Assembly (NCBI GenBank): GCA_023391905.1
Contig: JAEWAD010000087.1
Span: 1 to 9,487 of the forward strand
Direction: 5' to 3'
Source of the DNA: Pseudomonadota bacterium
GTDB taxonomy: Bacteria; Pseudomonadota; Alphaproteobacteria; Rhizobiales; Kaistiaceae
Length of the DNA stretch: 9,487 nucleotides
Part shown: one piece after another, positions 1 to 6,351 of the stretch
How the letters are laid out: every line of letters begins with the position of its first letter
Numbering within the stretch: position 1 is the first letter of the stretch
Notes under the pieces: generated by a model
What the model saw: only the letters and a program-made list of their open reading frames with translations
The model's database searches: none
Told to the model about the DNA's origin: nothing
Translations under genes and position numbers: made by a program

Positions 1-527
1 CCGATGTTCCGCTCGGTCGCGAGGCGGCGCAGGAAGCTCCAGATCCGGACCTGGGTCACGGCGTCGAGCATGGCCGAGATCTCGTCGGCGACCAGGTAGC
101 GCAGCCACGGCGCCAGCGCCCGGGCGATCGCGCCGCGCTGCAATTCGCCGCCGGAGAGTTCGTGCGGATAGCGCTGGTCCCAGTCGGGCCGGATGCCGAG
201 CGCGGCGCGGGTCTCCTCGTCGGGCGGGCTCGCCTCGGCCAGGATCCGTCCCACCCGCCAGCGCGGATTGACCGCCAGGATCGGCGATTGCGCCAGGAAC
301 TGCACGGGGTGGAAGCCGCCGGCGGCGACGGGGCGGCCGTCGATCAGCACGCGGCCGGAATCGGGCCGGACATGTTGCGCCAGGATGCGGCCGAGGGTGG
401 ACTTGCCGATTCCCGACGGACCCGAGAGGCCGACGATCTCGCCGGGTGCGATCGCGATCGAGGCGTCGTCGAGCACCGTGCGGCCCGACGCGCCGAAGCG
501 GAACGAGATCGAGCGCGCCTCAAGCAT
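1..527 (-). CDS. ABC importer ATPase, second ATP-binding subunit (OppF/DppF/NikE-like), C-terminus off window
   Basis: Partial gene: 175 full codons plus two bases are present and the 3' end lies beyond base 1. It is a cytoplasmic ATPase powering uptake through the two permeases encoded upstream. Walker A GPSGIGKST is at residues 36-44, the Q-loop glutamine near 80, the signature LSGGELQR at 124-131 and Walker B YLVADE at 144-149. The switch histidine and any C-terminal oligopeptide-transporter extension would lie outside the window. The ATG at 527 overlaps the end of the preceding ATPase gene by 8 bases and has GGAGG nine bases upstream, so translation is probably coupled. The residues after the catalytic glutamate read DEISAMLDAVTQ, where most Opp/Dpp ATPases have a DEP(T/V)SALD-type sequence. 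From memory, this variant occurs in the nickel/metallophore branch. The ABC ATPase assignment is firm; the substrate is inferred. Confidence 0.93.
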   Translation of the reverse strand, partial: MLEARSISFRFGASGRTVLDDASIAIAPGEIVGLSGPSGIGKSTLGRILAQHVRPDSGRVLIDGRPVAAGGFHPVQFLAQSPILAVNPRWRVGRILAEASPPDEETRAALGIRPDWDQRYPHELSGGELQRGAIARALAPWLRYLVADEISAMLDAVTQVRIWSFLRRLATERNI

Positions 528-1332
528 GGTGCAGGACCTCCGGCAAAGAGAAATCGTTCTGCGGCAAGGCGCGCCACAGCGCCTGCGCATAGGCCGAGCG
601 CAGGCGGTCGCCGCGGCCCGAAAACGCGCTCGCCGGCTCGACGTCGATCAGCCGGCCGCCATCGAGGATGGCGACGCGGTCGGCATAGGGCAGGGCGCCG
701 ACCAGGTCGTGCGTGATCAGCATGACGCCCTTGCCGCGCCGCGCGAAGCCGGCGAGGCGGTCGAGCACGCGCGCGGCGTTGTCGGGATCGAGGCCGTTGG
801 TCGGTTCGTCGGCGAGGATCAGGTCGGCCTCGCCGATGGTGGCGATCGCCATGGCGAGCCGCCGCGCCATGCCGCCGGAAAGGCTGTGCGGAAAGTCGCG
901 CGCCACGGAGGGATCCAGCCCCATGGCCTGCAGGGCGGGCTGTGCGAGGCGCGCGGCGTCGCGCTGCGAACGGCCGGCGCGCAGCGCCGCCCAGCGCAGC
1001 TGGTCGCCGTTGCGGGCGAGCGGATCGAGATAGCTGACGGATTGCGGCACCAGGCCGAGGCGGCGGCCGCAAAGCGTCGCCTGCGCCGCCGCGTCGAGGG
1101 GGCGGCCGTCGAAACGGAGCGAGCCGCGCACCATGGCGTTCTTCGGCAGGATGCCGAGGATCGCATGCGCCAGCAGGCTCTTGCCCGAGCCGGAGGCGCC
1201 GACCACCGCCAGCACCTCGCCGGCCGCGATCGAAAGCGAGATGGCGCCGAGCGCCTCGATCTCGACATGCCGGAACAGCCTGTCGTAGCGGCGGAAATGA
1301 AGCGAGAGGCTGTCGATCTCGAGCAGGGACAC
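520..1332 (-). CDS. ABC importer ATPase, first ATP-binding subunit (OppD/DppD/NikD-like)
   Basis: A 270-residue cytoplasmic ATPase that would pair with the next gene's product to energise import. Walker A GASGSGKS is at 45-52, the Q-loop LVPQ at 94-97, the signature LSGGMARR at 151-158, Walker B LILADE at 171-176, the D-loop NGLD at 179-182 and the switch histidine H208 in LITHD. The reading frame stays open far upstream, but the GTG at 1332 is the likely start: it lies six bases after the stop of the permease gene, has an AGGAG eight bases upstream, and the protein then begins directly with the usual LLEIDSLSLHF strand. At 270 residues it is shorter than typical OppD/DppD proteins of about 330, lacking most of their C-terminal extension, as in NikD-type ATPases. 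Its 3' end overlaps the next ATPase gene by 8 bases. Confidence 0.94.
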   Translation of the reverse strand: MSLLEIDSLSLHFRRYDRLFRHVEIEALGAISLSIAAGEVLAVVGASGSGKSLLAHAILGILPKNAMVRGSLRFDGRPLDAAAQATLCGRRLGLVPQSVSYLDPLARNGDQLRWAALRAGRSQRDAARLAQPALQAMGLDPSVARDFPHSLSGGMARRLAMAIATIGEADLILADEPTNGLDPDNAARVLDRLAGFARRGKGVMLITHDLVGALPYADRVAILDGGRLIDVEPASAFSGRGDRLRSAYAQALWRALPQNDFSLPEVLHHA

Positions 1333-1337
1333 GCCCG

Positions 1338-2195
1338 TTACTCCTGGCTCGCGCGCGGGTCGGTGAGGGTGCGCAGCCCGTTGCCGATGGCGTCGAAGCA
1401 GAGCACGACGAGGAGCAGCGACAGGCCGGGGAAGAGCCCGAGCCACCAGCGTCCCGCGGTCAGGTAGCGCATGCTCTCGGAGAGCAGGATGCCGATCGCC
1501 GGTTGCGACGGCTCGAGGCCGAAGCCGAGGAAGGTCAGGCCCGCCTCGTGCAGGATGGCGTGCGGGAACATCAGCACCAGCCCGACCAGCATCTGCGGCA
1601 CCAGATGCGGCAGGAAGTGGTGCCGCGCGACGAACCACCAGGAGCGGCCGAAGCGGCGCGAGACGGTGACGTATTCCGCATGCCGCAGCTGCAGGATCTC
1701 GGCGCGCAGGATGCGGGTCAGGCGCGGCCAGTGGGTGACCGCCACCGCGATGATCACGGCGGTGGTGCCGCCGCCGAGCGCAAACGAGATCAGGATCAGC
1801 AGCACCAGATGCGGCAGGCCCATGGTCGCGTCGACGAGGAACGACACGACGGCGTCGACGCCGCGCCCGAGCGTCGCCGCGGCCAGCGCCAGCGCCGTCG
1901 CGATGACGACCGAGACGCTCGCCGCGAGCAGGCCGACCTCGAGGCTGACGGCGAGGCCCTTGATCGTGCGGGCCAGCATGTCGCGGCCCATCGGGTCGGT
2001 GCCGAAGGGGTGCGCCAGCGAGGGCGGCAGCAGGCGGGCGGCGAAATCGGCGCGGATGCCGGTCTGGCCGAGCAGCACCGCCGCGACGAGGACGCCGAGC
2101 ACGACGGCGAGGCCGGAGGCGACGAGGATCGCCGCCGCGGCGCGGCCGTTGAGCGGACGGCGGAGGGCCGGCTGGTTCGGCGCGACGAGCGTCAT
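1338..2195 (-). CDS. ABC importer permease, second membrane subunit (OppC/DppC/NikC-like)
   Basis: An inner-membrane permease of 285 residues that would form the translocation channel with the other permease. A hydrophobic segment at about 20-44 is followed by HPFGTDPMGRDMLART (62-77), the hallmark sequence of the C-type permeases in the peptide/nickel family. Further membrane segments fall near 82-110, 115-140, 143-155, 199-221 and 251-271. The cytoplasmic EAA-type coupling loop is at about 175-198 (YVTVSRRFGRSWW and onward), and the protein ends with the family's TDPR motif. The start at 2195 is fixed by an ATGA overlap with the stop of the upstream permease and by a GGGAG seven bases upstream. 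The open frame to the left of this start is a shadow of the other permease. Family assignment is secure; substrate is not. Confidence 0.95.
   Translation of the reverse strand: MTLVAPNQPALRRPLNGRAAAAILVASGLAVVLGVLVAAVLLGQTGIRADFAARLLPPSLAHPFGTDPMGRDMLARTIKGLAVSLEVGLLAASVSVVIATALALAAATLGRGVDAVVSFLVDATMGLPHLVLLILISFALGGGTTAVIIAVAVTHWPRLTRILRAEILQLRHAEYVTVSRRFGRSWWFVARHHFLPHLVPQMLVGLVLMFPHAILHEAGLTFLGFGLEPSQPAIGILLSESMRYLTAGRWWLGLFPGLSLLLVVLCFDAIGNGLRTLTDPRASQE
1341..1345 (-). promoter_or_regulatory. Ribosome binding site that sets the GTG start of the first ATPase
   Basis: AGGAG on the minus strand, formed by the last two sense codons (CAG GAG) of the upstream permease gene. It lies eight bases before the GTG at 1332. 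Its position decides the start against the much longer open frame, and it implies that ribosomes finishing the permease re-initiate here. Confidence 0.75.
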
Positions 2196-3199
2196 GGCGC
2201 GGCTCCCTGCACGGCGTCGGCATCGGCGGTCGCCATGCGCGGATCGACCAGGCGGTAGAGCGCGTCGGCGATGGTGTTGCCGGTCGACACGAAGAGGGTG
2301 GTGAACAGCGTGATGGCGAGCAGCAGCGGCACGTCGCCCCGGATCCCCGCCTCGATGGTGGCGCGGCCGAGGCCCGGATAGGCGAAGACCTGCTCGGCCA
2401 GCACGGAGCCGCCGAACAATTCGCCGAGCGAGGCGAACAGCACCGTGATCGCCGGCAGCGCGGCGTTGCGCGCGCCGTGGCGTAGCGCGATGTCGAGCCG
2501 CGACGCGCCCTGCGCCTGGGCGTAGAGCACGTAGTCGGAGCGCATGATCTCGATCATCTTGGCGCGGGTGTGCAGCGCGATCTGCGCGATGCCGAGGATC
2601 GACAGCGCGGCGAGCGGCAGGATCAGGTGGCGGATCCGCTCGACGAGCGTGACGTCCTCGGGCAGCACGCCGACCGGCCCGGCGCAGCAGACCGGCGTCC
2701 AGCCGAGCGAGACCGAAAAAACCATCAACAGCAGGATGGCGATCCAGAAGGTCGGCGTCGATGCCAGCACATAGGCGTAGACGCGGATCAGCCGGTCGGC
2801 CCAGCCGCCCTGCCAGGCGCCGGCGACGATGCCGAGCGCGAAGCCGAACAGGCCGGAGAAGATCCAGGCCAGCCCCATCAGCACCAGCGAGGTCCTGAAG
2901 CGCGTGCCGATCACCTCGGCGACCGGGGCGTTGTAGGTGACGCTCCAGCCGAGATCGCCGGCGAGCAGATTGCCCAACCATTTCGTGAACTGCACGCCGA
3001 CCGGCTGGTCGAGGCCCCATTCGGCCGCGATCAGCGCCCGCTGTTCGGGCCCGACCTTGGCGATTTCCGGCCCGAGATAGGCGTTGATCGGATCGACCGG
3101 CGACATCTTGGCGAGCGCGAAGGCGACGAGCGCCACCGCGACCAGCACGAGGGCGAGGCGGACGATCCGGAAGGCGATGAAGCGGGGCCAGGGCTGCAT
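2192..3199 (-). CDS. ABC importer permease, first membrane subunit (OppB/DppB/NikB-like)
   Basis: A 335-residue inner-membrane permease. It has an N-terminal membrane helix at 10-31, the conserved periplasmic region with GLDQP (62-66) and LGNLLAGDLGWS (75-86), and five further hydrophobic segments near 101-127, 137-168, 190-210, 248-265 and 290-315. The EAA coupling loop is at about 223-248 (YVLYAQAQGASRLDIALRH and onward), followed by the family motif EQVFAYPGLGRA (269-280) and the terminal LVDPR. An adjacent cysteine pair (C171, C172) in the segment after the third helix is unusual. No strong Shine-Dalgarno sequence precedes the ATG at 3199, which fits low translation relative to the binding protein. 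The stop overlaps the next permease start by four bases (ATGA). Confidence 0.95.
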   Translation of the reverse strand: MQPWPRFIAFRIVRLALVLVAVALVAFALAKMSPVDPINAYLGPEIAKVGPEQRALIAAEWGLDQPVGVQFTKWLGNLLAGDLGWSVTYNAPVAEVIGTRFRTSLVLMGLAWIFSGLFGFALGIVAGAWQGGWADRLIRVYAYVLASTPTFWIAILLLMVFSVSLGWTPVCCAGPVGVLPEDVTLVERIRHLILPLAALSILGIAQIALHTRAKMIEIMRSDYVLYAQAQGASRLDIALRHGARNAALPAITVLFASLGELFGGSVLAEQVFAYPGLGRATIEAGIRGDVPLLLAITLFTTLFVSTGNTIADALYRLVDPRMATADADAVQGAAP

Positions 3200-3231
3200 G
3201 AGTTCGGCTTAATGCGTTTCAGGCAAGGCGG

Positions 3232-3265
3232 ATGCCCGTTCGCGTGGGGCGACGCGAACGGGCAT
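3232..3265 (-). repeat. Strong hairpin, second of a tandem pair in the transporter operon
   Basis: A perfect 14-base inverted repeat: atgcccgttcgcgt at 3232-3245 and its complement at 3252-3265, with a six-base loop. It lies in the 98-base spacer between the binding-protein stop and the first permease start. No T-run follows it on the minus strand, so it is more likely an mRNA-stabilising or processing structure than a classical intrinsic terminator. Partial termination remains possible. Confidence 0.8.
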
Positions 3266-3269
3266 GGCG

Positions 3270-3300
3270 TGAGCGGTTCGTCGAAACGCGGAACCGCTCA
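3270..3300 (-). repeat. Hairpin overlapping the stop codon of the binding-protein gene
   Basis: A perfect 10-base inverted repeat: tgagcggttc at 3270-3279 and gaaccgctca at 3291-3300, with an 11-base loop. On the transcript it begins exactly at the TGA stop of the substrate-binding protein. It stands four bases from the larger hairpin, so the two form a tandem structure that could protect the upstream message from 3' exonucleases. Confidence 0.75.
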
Positions 3301-4881
3301 GTCGCAGGTCCACTTCCAGTTCTGGATCGACGCCGTGATCGGCCAGCCATGGCCGTGCGGCTCGATCTGGGTCTGGCCGACGTCGAGGCATTCCTGGACG
3401 AAATAGACGTGGTCGAGATTGGCGAGCCAGGCCCAGCCGGCCTCGCCCTTCGGGCCGAAGCCGGTGGTGCCGTCCCACTCGGCCTTCTGCCAGGCCGGAT
3501 AGGAGGCTTCCAGGCTCGCCGCCGACTGCGCCCCGGCCAGGTGGCGATCGACTGCTTCGCTGGCAAAGTAACCGGGGTTGAAGTAGCCGATCCCGCCGAA
3601 GCCGCTCTGGTAGAGGCTGTAGACCTCGAGCGGGCTGTGGCTGCCCCAGCCGAACAGCACCGGCTCGGCATGCATGACGCGCTCGATCGCCTCCCAGGTG
3701 ATGCCCTGCGCCGTCGCCTCGATGCCGAGCGGCAGCAGCAGCTCGGCGAGCGTCATGGCGATCGCCTGGCGGGTCGAATCGGAAGCCGGGTAATTGATCG
3801 GGAAGGCGGCGCGGACGCCGTCCCTGGCGCGGATGCCGTCCGCGCCCGGCACCCAGCCGGCCTCGTCGAGCAGGGCCTTGGCGGCGTCGAGGTCATAGCC
3901 GACGGCGGCGTCCGCATTCGACCAGGGCAGGCCGTCGGCCGGGCCGTAGGCCGGCGTGCCGTGGCCGTGCAGCGCCACGTCGACGATCACCTTGCGGTCG
4001 ACGCCGAGATTGATCGCCTGGCGGATGGCGCGGTCCGAGGTGACGGCATTGCCGAGCTTTTCGCCCTCGGCGTTGGTCTTGCCCTCGTCGGGCTGCATCG
4101 GGAAGGTCAGGCCGCGATTGTCGACGGTGCGCGAGACGACGGTCTTGAAGCCCTTCGGCACGGTGTCGGCGAGCGCGGCGGGGGCCGAGACCATGTCGAC
4201 CTGGCCGGCGCCGGCCGCCGCCATGCTGGTGTCCTCGCCGGTGAACAGGAAGGTGATCCGCTCGAAGTCCGGCTTCTTGCCGTAATAGTGCGGGTTGGTC
4301 TTGACGATGAGCTGCTCGCCTTCGGTCCAGGAAACCAGCTCGTAGGGGCCGGAACCGATCGGCTGGCGGGCATAGGCCTTGCCGTATTTCGCCTCCGGCA
4401 CGATGCCGAGCGCATAGAAGTTCTCGGTGAAGGTGATCCAGGGCTTCTTCAGCTGGATCACGACGGTGCCATCGTCGCTGGCCGTGGCGCTTTGCATGAC
4501 GGTCAGGTCGAGCGCGCCGCCGGCCTTGGCGGCCTCGCTGAAGGTAAAGGCGACGTCGCGCGCGGTGAGCGGCGTGCCGTCGGAGAACTTGGCGTCGGGC
4601 CGGACCTGGATCGTCCAGGTCAGGCGGTCGTCCGAGAGCGACGTCGTGGTGGCAAGGTCCGGCACGGTGTTCATCGCGGGGTCGCGCGAGAGCAGCGTCG
4701 ACTGGAACAGCGGATGGCCGTAGCGGCCCCAGCCGAGCAGCGGGTCGTAGCCGGTATCCGGCTCGCCGCCGATCGCCAGCACCAGCTCCTTCTTTGGCGC
4801 CGCGGTGGCGTCGCCCGCCAGCGACGTTCCCGCGGCCAGGGCAAGGGCGAGTGCCAGTGCCGGTTTGACGAAGCTGCGCAT
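3298..4881 (-). CDS. Periplasmic substrate-binding protein of nickel/peptide/opine ABC importer (SBP_bac_5 type)
   Basis: A 527-residue exported solute-binding protein that would capture the ligand and deliver it to the permease pair. A signal peptide covers about residues 1-27 (basic MRSFVK, alanine/leucine core, ATA before the mature part). The mature protein starts with KKELVLAIGGEPDTGYDP, the typical first strand of family 5 binding proteins. Family features include FSDGTPLTARDVAFTF (99-114), the signature IGSGPYELVSW (175-185) and RAIRQAINLGVDR (284-296). The WGRYGHPLFQSTLL segment (51-64) and a C-terminal EPHGHGWP (507-514) recall, from memory, binding proteins annotated for nickel or metal-chelate uptake. 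Two cysteines, C498 and C526, near the C-terminus could form a disulfide. The frame is open to 4953, but ATG 4881 is chosen because the signal peptide begins there and a G-run lies about nine bases upstream. The ligand is unproven. Confidence 0.93.
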   Translation of the reverse strand: MRSFVKPALALALALAAGTSLAGDATAAPKKELVLAIGGEPDTGYDPLLGWGRYGHPLFQSTLLSRDPAMNTVPDLATTTSLSDDRLTWTIQVRPDAKFSDGTPLTARDVAFTFSEAAKAGGALDLTVMQSATASDDGTVVIQLKKPWITFTENFYALGIVPEAKYGKAYARQPIGSGPYELVSWTEGEQLIVKTNPHYYGKKPDFERITFLFTGEDTSMAAAGAGQVDMVSAPAALADTVPKGFKTVVSRTVDNRGLTFPMQPDEGKTNAEGEKLGNAVTSDRAIRQAINLGVDRKVIVDVALHGHGTPAYGPADGLPWSNADAAVGYDLDAAKALLDEAGWVPGADGIRARDGVRAAFPINYPASDSTRQAIAMTLAELLLPLGIEATAQGITWEAIERVMHAEPVLFGWGSHSPLEVYSLYQSGFGGIGYFNPGYFASEAVDRHLAGAQSAASLEASYPAWQKAEWDGTTGFGPKGEAGWAWLANLDHVYFVQECLDVGQTQIEPHGHGWPITASIQNWKWTCD

Positions 4882-5100
4882 GTGATGGCCCCCAACTGGA
4901 TGGTCCCGGTGGTGCGGCTCTCTGCCGACAACCCCCGCTTGGTGCAAATCCATCAGACAGTGTGAGGTAAGTCAACAAAGCTCATACGAGTCTCGGACCC
5001 TAGAACGCGTTTTCCCGTGCGGAAGGCGGAACGGGCGGACGGGCGAGGGGTTGAATCGCGGAGCAGGCGGCCGCCGGGCCGCGAGGGCGAGGAGGACGCG
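4882..5100. promoter_or_regulatory. Divergent leader between the importer operon and the DUF2934 gene
   Basis: A non-coding spacer of 219 bases separating divergent genes, so it should contain both promoters. For the minus strand the best -35-like sequence is TTGACT at 4975-4970. At a 17-base spacing the matching -10 would be TGGATT at 4952-4947, only a weak fit. No confident promoter was found for the plus strand. The region is slightly less GC-rich around 4940-5015 than its surroundings. No riboswitch fold was recognised. Confidence 0.4.
5067..5082 (+). repeat. Leader hairpin just upstream of the DUF2934 ribosome binding site
   Basis: A perfect 6-base GC stem (gcggcc at 5067-5072, ggccgc at 5077-5082) with a four-base loop. 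It ends seven bases before the AGGAGG Shine-Dalgarno sequence at 5090-5095. It could influence ribosome access or protect the 5' end, but short GC stems are common at this base composition. Confidence 0.35.
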
Positions 5101-5301
5101 ATGACCCAGTTCACCGAACAGCAGATCGCCGACGAGGCGCACCGGCTCTGGCTCGCGGAGGGCAGCCCGGAGGGGCGCGCCGCCAGCCACTGGCAGCAGG
5201 CGATCCACAATCTGCAGGCGCGCGAAGGCCAGCCGCCGAAGAGCCAGAGCGAGATCGCCGGCGAGGCGATGTCGCCGGAGAAGATCGCCTCCGAACTCTG
5301 A
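5101..5301 (+). CDS. Small DUF2934 family protein
   Basis: A soluble protein of 66 residues. Residues 9-34 carry the DUF2934 pattern: IADEAHRLWLAEGSPEG, a short gap, then HWQQA. This corresponds to the family's alanine/tyrosine helix, the LW-E-G-P-G turn and the conserved H-W pair. The rest is a charged, glutamine-rich tail ending in KIASEL. No signal peptide or membrane segment is present. The family has no established biochemical function that I know of; it is common in alphaproteobacteria as small stand-alone proteins. The start at 5101 is supported by AGGAGG five bases upstream. The frame extends to an ATG at 5017, but the extra 28 residues are arginine/glycine-rich and look untranslated. 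It is divergent from the importer and convergent with the DUF2721 gene. Confidence 0.88.
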   Translation: MTQFTEQQIADEAHRLWLAEGSPEGRAASHWQQAIHNLQAREGQPPKSQSEIAGEAMSPEKIASEL

Positions 5302-5330
5302 CGCCAGTCGGGATCAACGCGCTCGCGCGC

Positions 5331-5347
5331 CGTGCCACGATGGCACG
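5331..5347. terminator. Possible bidirectional hairpin between convergent genes
   Basis: A perfect 7-base inverted repeat (cgtgcca at 5331-5337, tggcacg at 5341-5347) with a three-base loop, 30 bases after the DUF2934 stop. It sits between two convergent genes and could end transcription from the left. It lacks a clear T-run on the plus strand, so the terminator call is tentative. Confidence 0.4.
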
Positions 5348-5403
5348 AATTAGCTTCCCGGCTCCGCGCAGCGACGGCGGCAAGGGCGCTCTGCCGGCGA
5401 TGG

Positions 5404-5424
5404 CCGGGCATCGCGGCCGCCCGG
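5404..5424 (-). terminator. Possible hairpin directly after the DUF2721 stop codon
   Basis: An inverted repeat of ccgggc (5404-5409) and gcccgg (5419-5424) with a nine-base GC-rich loop, starting immediately after the minus-strand TGA at 5427-5425. The position suits a terminator, but no U-tract follows and short GC repeats arise easily by chance here. Confidence 0.3.
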
Positions 5425-5859
5425 TCAGGGCAGGTGGTCGATCTCGACGAGGCCGATCGAGACCTCGCGGGCCAGCACGATCAGCGCGGCGACGAACAGC
5501 GCCATGGCGATCAGGAACAGCAGCGCCGCGCCGACTTCGTGGTCGCGGTTGAAGAAGGCCGCGACGAAGCTCCAGCCGATCAGCAGCGTGGTGCTGATGG
5601 CGCTGGCGATGGCGAGCGAGATGGCGCGCTGCAGCAGTCTGGCGCGGGCCTTCAGGCGGGGGATGTCGGAGCGGAGCGGCAGGCGCCGGTCCTCGTCGTC
5701 GCCGATGCCGTGGATCGAGCGGCTGCGCTCGATGATCACGTTCAGGCGGGCGACGAGCAGGCCGACGAAGGACCCGGTCGCGCCGAGCAGGAAGGCCGGC
5801 GCGGTGGCGTGCAGCATGACCTGCGAAAGCTGCGACAGGCTCGGGGCGTTGTCGATCAT
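5425..5859 (-). CDS. DUF2721 family inner-membrane protein
   Basis: An integral membrane protein of 144 residues with three predicted helices at about 14-36, 79-103 and 109-131. The N-terminal region LSQVMLHATAPAFLLGATGS (11-30), followed by RLNVIIERSR (38-47), matches my recollection of the DUF2721 pattern: a helix with a central proline, then an R-L-x-x-I-x-x-R-x-R cytoplasmic segment. The loop at 50-78 is strongly charged and likely cytoplasmic. Function is unknown for the family. The frame is open to an ATG at 5925, but that codon lies inside the hairpin that closes the upstream gene, and the added 22 residues are unlike the family, so ATG 5859 is preferred. No strong Shine-Dalgarno sequence precedes it. 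Whether it has its own promoter or receives read-through from the HdeA-like gene is unclear. Confidence 0.82.
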   Translation of the reverse strand: MIDNAPSLSQLSQVMLHATAPAFLLGATGSFVGLLVARLNVIIERSRSIHGIGDDEDRRLPLRSDIPRLKARARLLQRAISLAIASAISTTLLIGWSFVAAFFNRDHEVGAALLFLIAMALFVAALIVLAREVSIGLVEIDHLP

Positions 5860-5910
5860 CTCGGCGTGAATCCGGTGGCGGGATCCCGGGCAGCGAGCCC
5901 TGGATGGAAG

Positions 5911-5942
5911 GGAAGGCGCCGCCATCGCGGACGGCGCCTTCC
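5911..5942 (-). terminator. Hairpin terminator after the HdeA-like gene
   Basis: A perfect 11-base GC-rich inverted repeat (ggaaggcgccg at 5911-5921, cggcgccttcc at 5932-5942) with a ten-base loop, beginning five bases after the HdeA-like stop codon. On the minus strand it is followed by CTTCCATCC, a pyrimidine-rich tail with few T residues. This is the likely 3' end of the exported-protein operon. Confidence 0.65.
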
Positions 5943-5947
5943 GGGTC

Positions 5948-6307
5948 TCACTTCAGCTCGATGCCGAGCTTGGCGCGCTCGTCCTTGAACACGACGGCGA
6001 TCGCCTCGATGATCTTCTTGTCGTGATTGGCCTTGCAGTAGACGATCACCTCGTGCTCGAGCTGCTTGCTCTTGGCGATGTCGTAATAGTGCTTCTTGGC
6101 AAGGCCGTTGTACCAGCCGCTGTACCAGGCGGTCAGCGCGTCGGCGTCTTGCTGGTAGGTGCCGGCGAGCTGGGCGCAGGTCAGCGCCTGGACGTCGAGG
6201 AAGCCGTTCTCGTCGGCATAGGCGGTGAGCGGCGTCGCCGTCTGGGCGAGGGCGAGCGGGGTGCCGGACGCCAGGATGGCGCCGGCAAGCAGGATCGTCC
6301 GGATCAT
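5948..6307 (-). CDS. Periplasmic HdeA/HdeB-family protein
   Basis: A small exported protein of 119 residues. A signal peptide spans about residues 1-21 (MIRTILLAGAILASG, then ALA), leaving a mature domain of about 98 residues. The mature part shows the HdeA-family layout: FLDVQALTCAQLAGT at 36-50, a central W-Y-x-G-W-Y-N-G stretch (61-68), and VIVYCKANHDKKIIEAI at 87-103. C44 and C91 are the only cysteines and would form the family's single disulfide. In enterobacteria HdeA/HdeB prevent periplasmic protein aggregation at low pH; similar activity here is an inference. ATG 6307 is chosen because the signal peptide begins there and GGAGA lies about nine bases upstream; the 16-residue extension to 6355 lacks signal character. 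It follows the DUF1254 gene by 44 bases and is probably co-transcribed with it. Confidence 0.86.
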   Translation of the reverse strand: MIRTILLAGAILASGTPLALAQTATPLTAYADENGFLDVQALTCAQLAGTYQQDADALTAWYSGWYNGLAKKHYYDIAKSKQLEHEVIVYCKANHDKKIIEAIAVVFKDERAKLGIELK

Positions 6308-6351
6308 GGCGGGTGTCTCCGCGCTGGGGTTGGGAACGCGGCGGGCGCCGC

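Noticed and set aside
193..1467. Long plus-strand open frame of 424 codons opposite the ATPase genes
   Set aside because: It is antisense to two ATPases with all ABC motifs intact; its translation is Arg/Ala/Gly/Asp-rich with no recognisable domain, as expected for a shadow in high-GC DNA.
4882..4953. Upstream start for the substrate-binding protein at 4953
   Set aside because: The extra 24 residues are His/Gly/Pro-rich and would bury the signal peptide; the ATG at 4881 begins directly with a typical signal sequence.
3232..4965. Plus-strand open frame of 577 codons opposite the binding-protein gene
   Set aside because: The minus strand encodes a full family 5 binding protein with signal peptide. 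The plus frame is a low-information Gly/Arg/Val/Asp-rich mirror with no domain or ribosome binding site.
4947..4975. Sigma-70-like promoter TTGACT with 17-base spacer for the importer operon
   Set aside because: The -35 is good but the -10 (TGGATT) matches only half of the consensus; noted within the leader entry but not called as a separate promoter.
5017..5100. Upstream start for the DUF2934 protein at 5017
   Set aside because: The extra 28 residues are Arg/Gly-rich and unlike the family; a near-perfect AGGAGG is placed for the start at 5101.
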